From NCBI GenBank assembly GCA_031257295.1, contig JAIROX010000006.1, forward strand, positions 79,392 through 143,391: 64,000 bases of DNA, written 5' to 3'. The notes below the pieces were generated by a model. The model did no database searches. It was not told the DNA's origin and worked only from the letters and a program-made list of their open reading frames with translations. Source of the stretch: Candidatus Nomurabacteria bacterium (GTDB lineage Bacteria; Patescibacteriota; Saccharimonadia; Saccharimonadales; Saccharimonadaceae). Below, in pieces: positions 24,416-32,011 of the stretch. The first letter of the stretch is position 1. Each line of letters starts with the position of its first letter. Both the position numbers and the translations under genes were made by a program.

Positions 24416-25777
24416 ATGGCATTATTTGGTAAAAAAACAGCTGGAGACACAGCCGCTTCTACTACAAGCAGCAAAGAGTTATTAGCAACATACGAGCTAG
24501 CCGTTAAGTCTATTAGTGACGGCGTAATGGTGATCGACAGTAGTAAAAACGCCACGCTGGTTAACCCAGCAATGCTACAAATTGCCGGCTGGGGCAATGA
24601 CGACGCCATAGGGCTTAACTACAAGTCGATACTAAACCTGCTCGACGCCAACGACAACCAGCCAACCGATGTCGATAGCCCAATCGAGGTCGCTTTTAGC
24701 ACTAAAAAGCTATTTGAGTGTAAGAGCTGTAAAGTTTTAACCAAGCACAGCGGTGAACGTGTGCCGGTGTTTTTAGCAGTCATCCCTAGTGGTGACAACC
24801 TAGTGGTAACAGTTCGCGATATAACCAAGGAACTTGAGGAAGACCGCGAAAAAACCGAGTTCGTATCAACGGCTAGCCACGAAATGCGCACTCCAGTAGC
24901 CTCAATCGAGGGGTATCTGGGCCTAGCTTTAAACCCCGAAACAGCCACTATAGACGAACGTGCTAAGGCCTATCTTGGTAAGGCACACGAAGCATCGCAA
25001 CACCTTGGCAGGCTATTTCAAGACCTACTTGATGTCACTAAGCTCGACGATCAACATATTAAGATCGATCCACACTTAACTGATGTGGTGGCCCTGGCGC
25101 GAAACGTTTTTGAGGGGCAGGCCGAACGCGTTCATGAAAAAGGGTTGAATTACATATTCTTACCAGACCAAAACGTAAGCGGCGAGCGCACTATAGCGCC
25201 GGTGTTATATGCTAAGGTTGACCAAGACTTTTTGCGCGAATCAGTCGACAACCTGATAGAAAATGCTACCAAATACACACCCCAGGGGGCAATTGAAGTT
25301 AATGTCACAGCCGACGACAATAATATCGTCCTATCTGTCAAAGATAGTGGCATAGGTATAGCGCCAGAAGATCTAAGCCATATTTTTCAAAAGTTCTACC
25401 GAGCCGACAATAGTGATACCCGCGAAATCGGCGGCACTGGGCTAGGACTTTACATTAGCCGCAAGCGGACCGAAGATACCGGCGGGCGAATGTGGGCTGA
25501 AAGCGAATACCAAAAAGGTAGCACGTTTTTCATATCCATACCAAGGCTTAGCAACCGAGAGGCTGACGAGCTGAAGAAACTTGAAGCCACCAGAGCCGCT
25601 ATGATGCAAGGCGAAGATACGCAGCTCAACCCCTTTACTGGCCAAGTATCGGCCAAAGCGATACCAGAAGCGTCCAATTACCGCCCAGTCGCAGCGCCAG
25701 AAACGCCACCAGCTCAGCCAGTTTCTACGCCACAGGCTCAAACGCCTGCCGTAACAGAGGCGCCACAGGTAACATGA
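24416..25777 (+). CDS. Soluble PAS-histidine kinase with Pro-rich tail
   Basis: About 453 residues from ATG 24416, chosen because AGGTGGG lies about 10 nt upstream; the longer in-frame start at 24365 has no ribosome site. A PAS domain (SISDGVMVIDSSKNATLVNPAML, about 30-140) is followed by the H-box TASHEMRTPVASIEGY, N-box NLIENATKYTPQG, and G-boxes KDSGIGI and GGTGLGLYIS. No membrane helix is seen. The last 50 residues are rich in Pro, Ala and Gln. It pairs with the response regulator at 25823, whose tail has the same composition. Confidence 0.9.
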   Translation: MALFGKKTAGDTAASTTSSKELLATYELAVKSISDGVMVIDSSKNATLVNPAMLQIAGWGNDDAIGLNYKSILNLLDANDNQPTDVDSPIEVAFSTKKLFECKSCKVLTKHSGERVPVFLAVIPSGDNLVVTVRDITKELEEDREKTEFVSTASHEMRTPVASIEGYLGLALNPETATIDERAKAYLGKAHEASQHLGRLFQDLLDVTKLDDQHIKIDPHLTDVVALARNVFEGQAERVHEKGLNYIFLPDQNVSGERTIAPVLYAKVDQDFLRESVDNLIENATKYTPQGAIEVNVTADDNNIVLSVKDSGIGIAPEDLSHIFQKFYRADNSDTREIGGTGLGLYISRKRTEDTGGRMWAESEYQKGSTFFISIPRLSNREADELKKLEATRAAMMQGEDTQLNPFTGQVSAKAIPEASNYRPVAAPETPPAQPVSTPQAQTPAVTEAPQVT

Positions 25778-25810
25778 AGTAAGGGTTTGAAAAATTTAAA
25801 GCATTAGGGG

Positions 25811-25816
25811 TATAAT
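25811..25816 (+). promoter_or_regulatory. Leaderless-type promoter of response regulator gene
   Basis: TATAAT ends 7 nt before ATG 25823. A TTGAAA with an 18-nt spacer lies upstream, so this leaderless promoter has a recognisable -35 box. Confidence 0.7.
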
Positions 25817-25822
25817 AGCAAT

Positions 25823-26770
25823 ATGACAAAAATCATGCTCGTCGAGGACGACAAAAGCTTAAAAGAAATCTACAGCATTCGGTTAGTAGCTGAGGGTTAT
25901 GATATTGTATCAGCTAATGATGGCGAAGAAGCCCTAGCCATGATAGTGCGCGAAAAGCCAGACCTTGTGATTACAGATGTAATGATGCCGAAAATCAGCG
26001 GCTTTGATATGCTCGATATCATCCGCTCTACACCAGAAGTAAAGGACATAAAGATCATCATGATGACTGCGCTGGGTAGCGAAGACCAACGCCATCGTGG
26101 CGAACAGCTTGGCGCTGATCGCTACTTAGTTAAATCGCAGGTCGGTATCGAAGACGTAGTAAACGTTGTGCACGAAGTTTTGGGCGATAAAGCCCAGCCA
26201 AGCCAACCAGTTAGCGCCGCTCCACCAGCTGCCACTCAGCCGCAGCCAACCCAGGCCGTTTTAACACAAAATAGCGCAGCTACCGCCGCTCAGACTAGTG
26301 CACCAGCTCAGCCCGCTCCAGCCTCAACCGCACCACCACCGCCACCACAACCGGCCCCGGCCCCTATACCAACACCTCAGCCAACACCACCCCCAGCGCC
26401 TGCGCCCGTAGCTCCTGCACCAGAGCCAGTGCCAGCACCAACGCCGAAAGTAGGTGAAAAGGTCATTCAGCCCATCGCCAATCCACAAGCTGAAGAGGCA
26501 CAAAAAGACCTCGCTAACCGTATCCAGAAAGAGCTCGACGAACACGTTCCTACAGAGCCAACCCCAACACTTGGAGCTCAGCCCGAGCAAGGTCCGATAC
26601 CTACACCAGCGCCTATCCCTGCTCCGACAACGCCAGTGGCAAACCCTATACCATCACCGGAGCCAGTCGCTCCAGCCGCCAACATAACAGCACCTTCAGG
26701 AGCGCAGCCATTTGATGCAGTCGTCGGACAGCCACCAGTTGGGCCAACCCCACCAGCTCCGGCTCAATAA
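25823..26770 (+). CDS. Response regulator with long Pro/Ala/Gln-rich tail
   Basis: 315 residues. Residues 1-120 form a receiver (MLVEDDKSL, phospho-acceptor in LVITDVMMPK near 52, MMTALG, LVKSQ). The remaining 195 residues are low-complexity Pro/Ala/Gln, broken by one charged helix (QAEEAQKDLANRIQKELDEHV). There is no DNA-binding domain. The tail could act as a tether or scaffold, and the kinase upstream has a similar but shorter tail. Its 3' end overlaps the pseudouridine synthase gene by about 59 bp. Confidence 0.88.
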   Translation: MTKIMLVEDDKSLKEIYSIRLVAEGYDIVSANDGEEALAMIVREKPDLVITDVMMPKISGFDMLDIIRSTPEVKDIKIIMMTALGSEDQRHRGEQLGADRYLVKSQVGIEDVVNVVHEVLGDKAQPSQPVSAAPPAATQPQPTQAVLTQNSAATAAQTSAPAQPAPASTAPPPPPQPAPAPIPTPQPTPPPAPAPVAPAPEPVPAPTPKVGEKVIQPIANPQAEEAQKDLANRIQKELDEHVPTEPTPTLGAQPEQGPIPTPAPIPAPTTPVANPIPSPEPVAPAANITAPSGAQPFDAVVGQPPVGPTPPAPAQ

Positions 26771-27428
26771 AACTCTAGCTCTTTATCTGGGCGTTAGTCG
26801 TCGCGAGGCCGACGACATTATTGCGGCCGGGCGAGTTAAGGTTGATACAAAAATCGCCGTACTGGGGCAACGCATCTTGCCACATGATCAGATATTTGTA
26901 GACGGTCAAAAGGTTGAACCAAAAGCCAACTTTACGTACCTAGCGCTCAACAAGCCGACCGGTTACGTATCATCTCGCGCCAAACAGGACAGCGCGCCAA
27001 CTATTTATGAATTATTGCCAGAGAAGTATCACCAGCTAAAAACCGCCGGGCGGCTAGATAAAGATAGCTCCGGGTTGATCATGCTCAGCGACGACGGCGA
27101 CTGGGTACTTAAAATGACCCATCCGCGCTACGCCAAGACCAAAGTCTATGGAGTGAAGCTCGATCGACCACTGGAGCCGCTACACCAGCAGATGATCGCC
27201 GACCTTGGCGTTGACTTGCCAGATGGCAAAAGCAGGCTAGGGCTAATCGCCCTGAGCCCTGAGCGCAAATCGTGGCAAGTCACCATGAGTGAAGGCCGCA
27301 ACCGCCAAATCCGCCGCACCTTTGGTGCCTTGGGCTATACTGTAGCCGAACTACACCGCGTGCAGTTCGGTAGTTACCAACTTGGCAGACTAAAACCAGG
27401 CGAGTGGCAAGTAGTTAACCCAGAATAG
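26712..27428 (+). CDS. RsuA/RluB-family pseudouridine synthase
   Basis: 238 residues. An S4 RNA-binding domain (LALYLGVSRREADDIIAAGRVKV) is followed by the synthase core ALNKPTGYVSS, the catalytic Asp in AGRLDKDSSGL, and the family motif EGRNRQIRRTFGALGY. It converts uridine to pseudouridine in rRNA; whether 16S or 23S cannot be told. I take TTG 26712 as the start because AGGAG lies 9 nt upstream; ATG 26715 is the alternative. The 5' end overlaps the tail of the response regulator gene in another frame. Confidence 0.9.
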   Translation: MMQSSDSHQLGQPHQLRLNKTLALYLGVSRREADDIIAAGRVKVDTKIAVLGQRILPHDQIFVDGQKVEPKANFTYLALNKPTGYVSSRAKQDSAPTIYELLPEKYHQLKTAGRLDKDSSGLIMLSDDGDWVLKMTHPRYAKTKVYGVKLDRPLEPLHQQMIADLGVDLPDGKSRLGLIALSPERKSWQVTMSEGRNRQIRRTFGALGYTVAELHRVQFGSYQLGRLKPGEWQVVNPE

Positions 27429-27430
27429 GC

Positions 27431-27457
27431 AAAAAGGCAGCTTTCGCTACCTTTTTT
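27431..27457. terminator. Bidirectional terminator
   Basis: AAAAAGGCAGC pairs with GCTACCTTTTT around TTTC, with a T6 run. It lies between the converging pseudouridine synthase and HD-domain genes. Confidence 0.75.
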
Positions 27458-27465
27458 AATTTGTA

Positions 27466-28137
27466 CTACTGACTGCCGACAAGGCGTCCCACAAGGCCTC
27501 GCATATTGGCCCGAGCTCGCGACTCGTATTTTTTGGCAAAATACTCCGTAAAATATATGCTCCTGCGCCTCAGCATCCCCTCCAGGAACATAACACGCCC
27601 CGCGCAGTAATCACTGGCGTCAATACCAGCAGCCAGATACTCTTCCCGAAGCTGCATCTCATAGATGTTGAAACGCCTCTCTGACTGACCGAGAATAGTC
27701 AAGTCTAGATCTGCCATTAGCTTCTCGGACACTGTTTTAGGCTTCTCGTTGTGCCGCGTTGCCATGATCAGCTTGACGGCATGCCTTAGCACGGTGTTAC
27801 TCATGTAGCTAAAGTTAGCCTCCATCAGCTCCGCGCTCCGCTCCTCGTTATCACTGGCACCCGGTCCGTAAACCACGTCATGGTAGTAAATTGCTATCAT
27901 CAGTGCGTCATTAGCGTCATTGGCAAGTGGCGCTAAAATTGGATGACGCGAGCGCGAACCCCAAAATCCAGATTTGCGCAACTCATCCTTCATGTGTCCA
28001 ATGTGACGCGTAGTGTGATAGAACCTACCGCCCTGGTTCATTAAAGACATGAACCTATTATGCGCTAGGAATTCGTTAGTCGTATTTCCGTAGTTAAAAA
28101 TCCTACAGAAGCACTCCATTTCTGGATCAATCCTCAT
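27466..28137 (-). CDS. HD-superfamily metal-dependent phosphohydrolase-like protein
   Basis: 223 residues. RFYHTTRHIGHM, MIAIYYHDVVYGPGASDNEERSAEL and HNEKPKTVSEKLMADLDLTILG match the predicted HD phosphohydrolases of the COG4339 type, with His and Asp residues placed to bind metals. The substrate is unknown. The start is ATG 28137, because AGGAGG lies 6 nt upstream; the longer TTG start at 28143 would sit right on that ribosome site. A leader of over 100 nt with a terminator-like hairpin precedes it. Confidence 0.8.
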   Translation of the reverse strand: MRIDPEMECFCRIFNYGNTTNEFLAHNRFMSLMNQGGRFYHTTRHIGHMKDELRKSGFWGSRSRHPILAPLANDANDALMIAIYYHDVVYGPGASDNEERSAELMEANFSYMSNTVLRHAVKLIMATRHNEKPKTVSEKLMADLDLTILGQSERRFNIYEMQLREEYLAAGIDASDYCAGRVMFLEGMLRRRSIYFTEYFAKKYESRARANMRGLVGRLVGSQ

Positions 28138-28266
28138 ATTCAACCTCCTAAAGTCCTGGACAATATCGTTTGCTGCCTTAGTCCCTGCAGCTTACCATGA
28201 TAGTAACATAAATTTACAATTTCGCAACCTATGGCACAGTAGGGTACAACCTCATAAATGATTAAA

Positions 28267-28290
28267 GAGTGTTCCTAAGTAGAAACACTC
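28267..28290 (-). promoter_or_regulatory. Hairpin in the HD-gene leader
   Basis: GAGTGTTTC pairs with GGAACACTC (one G-T pair) across a short loop, and on the minus strand is followed by TTTAAT. It stands about 130 nt before the start codon, like the attenuator-like hairpins of other genes here. Confidence 0.5.
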
Positions 28291-28349
28291 CTTTCAATAT
28301 ATTGCAATATTTTTAGTATATTTACAAACCATGCTATACTGTAACAGAT

Positions 28350-29693
28350 ATGAAAAAGCTCCCAACCGTTGCTATAATTGGCCAAACTAACGCTGGTAAA
28401 TCTAGCTTATTTAACCGCATCAGCCGCTCACGCCGCGCCATTGTGGCCCGCGAAGAAGGCACCACGCGCGATAACGTCATGACGCGTGTCGAGCACGCTG
28501 GTTCGGCATTTTGGCTGGTCGATACAGCGGGGCTAAAAGACCCTGAAGACGATTTTGAAGCCACAATTCAGCAACAAATCGAAGAAGCCAGCCTAGCGGC
28601 CGACCTAATACTAGTGGCGACCGACAGCACCAAATACCCCGACCAAAGCGACCGCGACATCGCCAAAAAGGCCCTGAAGAGCCAAAAGCCGGTGATTTTA
28701 GCGCTAAATAAAGTCGACCTTAAAGATTCTTTGTCGCGCGACGAGTTTTTGCGGCTGGGCATTAAAGATATTGTAGAAGTTAGCGCCGAACATGGCACGG
28801 GCATAAGCAAGCTATTAGACCATATCGCAGCCGAAATCCCAAGAGTTAAAGCTGCAGAAAGCGAAAACGTGCTTAAAATCGCCCTGATTGGCCGGCCGAA
28901 TGTTGGCAAAAGCAGCCTGTTTAACACCTTGGCCAAAAAGCAACAAGCCGTGGTAGCTAATCTGTCGGGCACCACACGCGACCTCAATCGCGTTGAGATC
29001 AGGTATCAAGGCCAAGCTATAGAAATTATTGACACAGCTGGTGTACGCCGGCCCGGCAAGCAAGCTGTTGGGATCGAAAAGTTTTCGGTTTTGCGCACCA
29101 TGCAGGCCATCGAAGAAGCCGACATCTGCCTGCTACTAGTCGACAGCAACGAGACTCACGCTCAGTTCGATCAAAAACTAGCCGGAATTATCAACGAAGT
29201 GGGCAAGGGGCTGGTAGTGGCGCTAACCAAGTGGGACACCATTGACAGCGCCGACATTGCTAAGGTGGACGAAATTCGCGCCGGAATTAACTATGACTTT
29301 AAGTTCGTACCGTTTGCACCACTGGTGTTTACTAGTTCGGTGAGCGGAAAGAACGTCGCCAAATTGCTAGACCTTGCCCTACAAATTGCCGACCAGCGTC
29401 AGAAAGAGGTAAAAACCAGCGACCTCAACCGCGCTTTGCGCGCCGCTGTAGCCGCCCACCCACCAGCTGGGCTCAAAAATACCTTTCCAAAGCTACGCTA
29501 CATTGTGCAAACCGACACCGCGCCGCCGTGGTTTGTGATTTACGGCAGTCACCTAAAGTTCTTACACTGGAGCTACAAGCGCTACCTCGAGCGTACTATG
29601 CGCGAGACTTTCGGCTTTGAAGGTACGCCGATCAAATTTAGTTTTAGAGAAGAAAAGAAAAACGGGCGGGTGAAAGAGCGTGACGACCGGTGA
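28350..29693 (+). CDS. der: Ribosome assembly GTPase Der (EngA)
   Basis: 447 residues with two tandem GTPase domains and a KH-like C-terminal domain, as expected for Der. Domain 1: GQTNAGKSSLFN, DTAG, NKVD. Domain 2: GRPNVGKSSLFN, DTAGVRR, TKWD. The end (FVIYGSHLKFLHWSYKRYLERTMRETFGFEG) is the RNA-binding domain. Der acts in maturation of the 50S subunit. TATACT lies 10 nt before ATG 28350, so the mRNA leader would be only a few nt. Confidence 0.97.
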   Translation: MKKLPTVAIIGQTNAGKSSLFNRISRSRRAIVAREEGTTRDNVMTRVEHAGSAFWLVDTAGLKDPEDDFEATIQQQIEEASLAADLILVATDSTKYPDQSDRDIAKKALKSQKPVILALNKVDLKDSLSRDEFLRLGIKDIVEVSAEHGTGISKLLDHIAAEIPRVKAAESENVLKIALIGRPNVGKSSLFNTLAKKQQAVVANLSGTTRDLNRVEIRYQGQAIEIIDTAGVRRPGKQAVGIEKFSVLRTMQAIEEADICLLLVDSNETHAQFDQKLAGIINEVGKGLVVALTKWDTIDSADIAKVDEIRAGINYDFKFVPFAPLVFTSSVSGKNVAKLLDLALQIADQRQKEVKTSDLNRALRAAVAAHPPAGLKNTFPKLRYIVQTDTAPPWFVIYGSHLKFLHWSYKRYLERTMRETFGFEGTPIKFSFREEKKNGRVKERDDR

Positions 29694-30030
29694 TCCATGC
29701 AATCCACTAACATACATCACTGGGCCGCCCAGCCCGGGCGACCCAGTTATCGCCACCGCAGACGAAGACTATAAACGCGCTGTCGCCAGAGAGTTCGCAC
29801 ATCAATTAGTTATTGAGAGACGTCGCGCCATACTGCACAAGATCTATCTCGTTGAGGTCTTCGTTACGGCCAGCTGCATATTAGTAGGCGTGGTAGTACT
29901 TGGGTCTAATGGCGGCAATATAGCAGTACTACGCACCATATCGCTGGCTGGCATGATGGCTATGGCCGTCACGGCCATCGTGCAGGTAATCATAGCATCA
30001 CATCCTGCGAACCAATACATAAAGTGTTAG
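29680..30030 (+). CDS. Small two-helix membrane protein, hypothetical
   Basis: 116 residues from GTG 29680, overlapping the end of der by 14 bp. A Pro/Gly-rich N-terminus and a charged helix (DYKRAVAREFAHQLVIERRRA) are followed by two membrane helices (about 58-78 and 82-106). I do not recognise the family. The overlap with der and the short gap to pth suggest co-transcription. The GTG start has only a weak GGGTGA site. Confidence 0.55.
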   Translation: MTTGDPCNPLTYITGPPSPGDPVIATADEDYKRAVAREFAHQLVIERRRAILHKIYLVEVFVTASCILVGVVVLGSNGGNIAVLRTISLAGMMAMAVTAIVQVIIASHPANQYIKC

Positions 30031-30033
30031 AAT
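30028..30033 (+). promoter_or_regulatory. Leaderless-type -10 box for pth
   Basis: TAGAAT ends 7 nt before ATG 30040. It lies across the end of the preceding gene. Confidence 0.5.
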
Positions 30034-30039
30034 GTTAGT

Positions 30040-30552
30040 ATGAAACTTGTCATTTTTCAGGGCAATCCAGGTAGGCAATACCAAAAAACCCGTCACAATA
30101 TGGGGTTTATCATGGCTGACTATCTTGCTATCAAGCATAGCCTAAAGTGGCGCAGCAGTGCCAAGTTTGAGGCCGAGGTGGCCGAATGGGATGGCGTACT
30201 ACTGGTTAAGCCGCAGACTTTTTATAACGAAACTGGCCGCGCAGTACGCAAGCTGGTCGACTTCTACAAGGTCGTACCTCGTGATGAGCTGGTGGTGGTT
30301 TGCGACGACCTGAACCTGCCATTTGGCGCCCTGCGTACGCGTGAAAATGGCAGCAATGGTGGCAATAATGGGTTAAAGTCTATTTCCGCCACCGTAGGTG
30401 AAGAGTATAAGCGGCTACGCATTGGCACAGACAACGAGCTGCGCACTACGCTTGGCGACACAGATTTTGTACTAAGCAAGTTTTCGAAAGAAGAATGGGA
30501 ACAGCTACCAGACACATTCACCAAGGCCGAACAAGTTATCCAAGCCAGCTAG
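30040..30552 (+). CDS. pth: Peptidyl-tRNA hydrolase
   Basis: 170 residues, slightly short for the family. It has the catalytic His in KTRHNMGF, the KPQTFYNETGRAV segment, CDDLNLPFGALRTR with the key Asp, and SNGGNNGLKSI. It releases peptides from tRNAs that fall off ribosomes. It ends just before the first C9 promoter. Confidence 0.95.
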   Translation: MKLVIFQGNPGRQYQKTRHNMGFIMADYLAIKHSLKWRSSAKFEAEVAEWDGVLLVKPQTFYNETGRAVRKLVDFYKVVPRDELVVVCDDLNLPFGALRTRENGSNGGNNGLKSISATVGEEYKRLRIGTDNELRTTLGDTDFVLSKFSKEEWEQLPDTFTKAEQVIQAS

Positions 30553-30555
30553 GGC

Positions 30556-30584
30556 TTGCACCCCCCCCCGATCCGTGCTAACAT
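30556..30584 (+). promoter_or_regulatory. Promoter with C9 tract in the spacer (site A)
   Basis: TTGCAC (30556-30561), a spacer of exactly 17 nt, then TAACAT (30579-30584). Nine Cs (30561-30569) run from the end of the -35 box through the first half of the spacer. One base gained or lost would change the spacing. It drives the small charged protein at 30653. Confidence 0.75.
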
Positions 30585-30652
30585 GCATGGAATCGGATGG
30601 GCGTATTCAATCAAGGGTACGCTATTGCATTTTTTCAGGAGGTGAAAAGAAC

Positions 30653-31021
30653 ATGAAGTATCAACCGCATCTGCTACCGGGGTTCAAAGATGACTGCCAA
30701 AGGGTAGAGAAGGCATTACTGACTGGCTATTCTGACGTTCATGAAGAGGAACTGAAGAAGCTCAAAGAGGAGGTTATCCCAAGGTGCGACAAAGACAAAG
30801 CAAGGAATAACTACAAAGGTCAGCACAAACGCGATAAGGCTTATACCCTTGATTGCCTTAAGAGCCTCGTCCATAGGCTTGAGCGTAAAGTGTCAGCTAA
30901 GGATAAGGCTATGGATAAAGCCGTGAAGGCGGAGCGAGATCGTCGTGATATCGAACGTTATTCCACAGGTATACCTGAGGAGGAGCTCAGGGAAATTGAG
31001 GAATCGCTGGTCCAAACGTGA
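30653..31021 (+). CDS. Small charged helical protein, unknown
   Basis: 122 residues from ATG 30653, preceded at 30637 by AGGAGGTGA, a full match to the anti-Shine-Dalgarno. It is rich in Lys, Glu, Arg and Asp, and likely coiled coil (EEELKKLKEEV, KAMDKAVKAERDRRDIERY). No signal peptide, membrane helix or known motif is seen. It sits alone between the C9 promoter and a strong terminator. The leader (about 60 nt) holds a weak hairpin (GCGTATTC with GGGTACGC) and a T6 run. The family is not recognised. Confidence 0.65.
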   Translation: MKYQPHLLPGFKDDCQRVEKALLTGYSDVHEEELKKLKEEVIPRCDKDKARNNYKGQHKRDKAYTLDCLKSLVHRLERKVSAKDKAMDKAVKAERDRRDIERYSTGIPEEELREIEESLVQT

Positions 31022-31052
31022 GTTCATTAACTAACAACTCCTTGTAATTTAT

Positions 31053-31088
31053 ATAGCCTCGAGTCAACAGACTCGAGGCTATTTTTTG
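31053..31088 (+). terminator. Strong terminator after small protein A
   Basis: A perfect 13-bp stem (31053-31065 with 31070-31082), 4-nt loop, followed by T6. Confidence 0.92.
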
Positions 31089-31109
31089 TAAAAACAAAGT
31101 CACTAGGAC

Positions 31110-31138
31110 TTGCGCCCCCCCCCGAAGCATGCTAGCAT
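31110..31138 (+). promoter_or_regulatory. Promoter with C9 tract in the spacer (site B)
   Basis: TTGCGC (31110-31115), exactly 17 nt, then TAGCAT (31133-31138). The run of nine Cs is 31115-31123. Layout and the following GA-N6-GC match site A almost base for base, although the genes downstream are not alike. Confidence 0.75.
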
Positions 31139-31161
31139 TAGCTTGAGGGTTATTACTATAG

Positions 31162-31204
31162 GGAGCACATTACTAAGCGAAAGCGATGTGTTCCTTTTGT
31201 TTTC
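31162..31204 (+). promoter_or_regulatory. Attenuator-like terminator in leader of small protein B
   Basis: GGAGCACAT (31162-31170) pairs with ATGTGTTCC (31186-31194), with an inner GC-GAAA-GC, followed by TTTTGTTTTC. It lies after the promoter and before the ribosome site. Confidence 0.65.
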
Positions 31205-31219
31205 TGAGAGGAGTTTGTT

Positions 31220-31579
31220 TTGAATAAAATGCTTACTAGTCTAAAAGAGCCTGAAGCGCGAAGAGTGCTCAAGGAAACCGTCGGCGTAAAGCTGAAAGTC
31301 ATCGAAGATGACGTCAACCATGGTAACAATGTGAATTACGAGTACATCCGTAAAGATGTTAACTCGACGTTGAAACAGCTTCAACGAGTACACGGCGATC
31401 CGCTCATCAAAAAGCACGAAAGGCTCATGGGCGATATCTCAAAACACATGGAAAAGTGCAGAAAGCTGCTAAAGAAGATTAATAGCCAAACTGATGGTAA
31501 ATATCGAGGTAGTAGCCGCTACTGCAGCTGTAAAAAAAGGAGGAGGGGAGGACGAGCAGCTTTCGCAACAACCAGATAA
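31220..31579 (+). CDS. Small basic protein, unknown
   Basis: 119 residues from TTG 31220, which has AGGAG 6 nt upstream; ATG 31229 is the alternative but 15 nt away. The body is helical and basic (YIRKDVNSTLKQLQRVH, HMEKCRKLLKKI). The end is a basic patch with a Cys pair (SRYCSCKKRRRGGRAA). It may bind nucleic acid, but no family is recognised. Shares promoter style, leader style and terminator with small protein A, but not its sequence. Confidence 0.6.
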   Translation: MNKMLTSLKEPEARRVLKETVGVKLKVIEDDVNHGNNVNYEYIRKDVNSTLKQLQRVHGDPLIKKHERLMGDISKHMEKCRKLLKKINSQTDGKYRGSSRYCSCKKRRRGGRAAFATTR

Positions 31580-31588
31580 ACCCTGAGT

Positions 31589-31618
31589 CGCCCCGGCAAA
31601 TGCTGGGGCGGTTTTTTT
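31589..31618 (+). terminator. Terminator after small protein B
   Basis: A 9-bp stem from CGCCCCGGC to GCTGGGGCG around AAAT, followed by T7. Confidence 0.92.
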
Positions 31619-31626
31619 ACAACCAA

Positions 31627-31880
31627 AAAGCCCCGCTGCACAGGTAAGGGTGGGCATCACCTAGCAACGGGGCTATTTGGCCCTTCAACACACCCATTGG
31701 GCAAACCGGAAGTTCCGGGGCGTGACCCACCTCACACATTGCGGGGTCCGCCGGTTAAAGGGATTACAATGCGCTCGGTTTCTTGATTGGCTGCGAACAG
31801 CAATCAAGCTTGCCAAAAGTGGAGGTAACACCACTAGGGTGTGACTTTTAGCTATTCAAGCGCAAAGTAACATCAAAACT
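31627..31880 (-). ncRNA. Candidate structured RNA divergent from dprA
   Basis: No credible reading frame in this stretch. Read on the minus strand it forms nested stems: AAAAGT..ACTTTT enclosing ACACC..GGTGT; CTTGATT..AATCAAG with an inner GCTG-TTCG-CAGC tetraloop; CGCATTG..CAATGTG; CCGGA-ACT-TCCGG. It ends in AGCCCCG..CGGGGCT followed by TTTTT, a terminator that faces away from dprA. Conserved cores of RNase P RNA, tmRNA, 6S or SRP RNA were looked for and not found. The order and density of stems favour a real RNA of about 250 nt. Confidence 0.45.
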
Positions 31881-31909
31881 TATGTAAACATAAGTTCTTT
31901 TGTTATAAT
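31878..31909 (+). promoter_or_regulatory. Palindromic operator over the dprA-side promoter
   Basis: ACTTATG-TAAA-CATAAGT (31878-31895) is an 18-bp palindrome. It covers the expected -35 position of TATAAT at 31904-31909. ACTTATGT recurs at about 31982. It also lies at the expected 5' end of the minus-strand RNA, so one regulator could control both. Confidence 0.55.
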
Positions 31910-32011
31910 TTGGTTAGGTGCGTTTGGCTCGTTCGTGGGTACGAACTTACCAACTCGTGTACCATTGTAGCACACAATGTTACTTATGTCAACACTTTTT
32001 GCACAAAATCT
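31910..32011 (+). other. Leader region of dprA
   Basis: About 100 nt between the TATAAT and ATG 32012. It contains GTTCGT-GGGT-ACGAAC and CATTGT-AGCAC-ACAATG stem-loops and no clear ribosome site before the ATG. An in-frame extension from TTG 31910 exists but does not look like DprA and covers the hairpins. Confidence 0.45.

Noticed and set aside
31620-31900. tmRNA, RNase P RNA, 6S or SRP RNA
   Set aside because: No tag-peptide frame or tRNA-like end, no GAGGAAAGTCC or ACAGAA core, and no SRP tetraloop region on either strand.
31910-32011. 34-residue N-terminal extension of DprA from TTG 31910
   Set aside because: The TTG lies directly on the -10 box, the extension is unlike DprA, and it covers RNA hairpins. 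ATG 32012 fits better.
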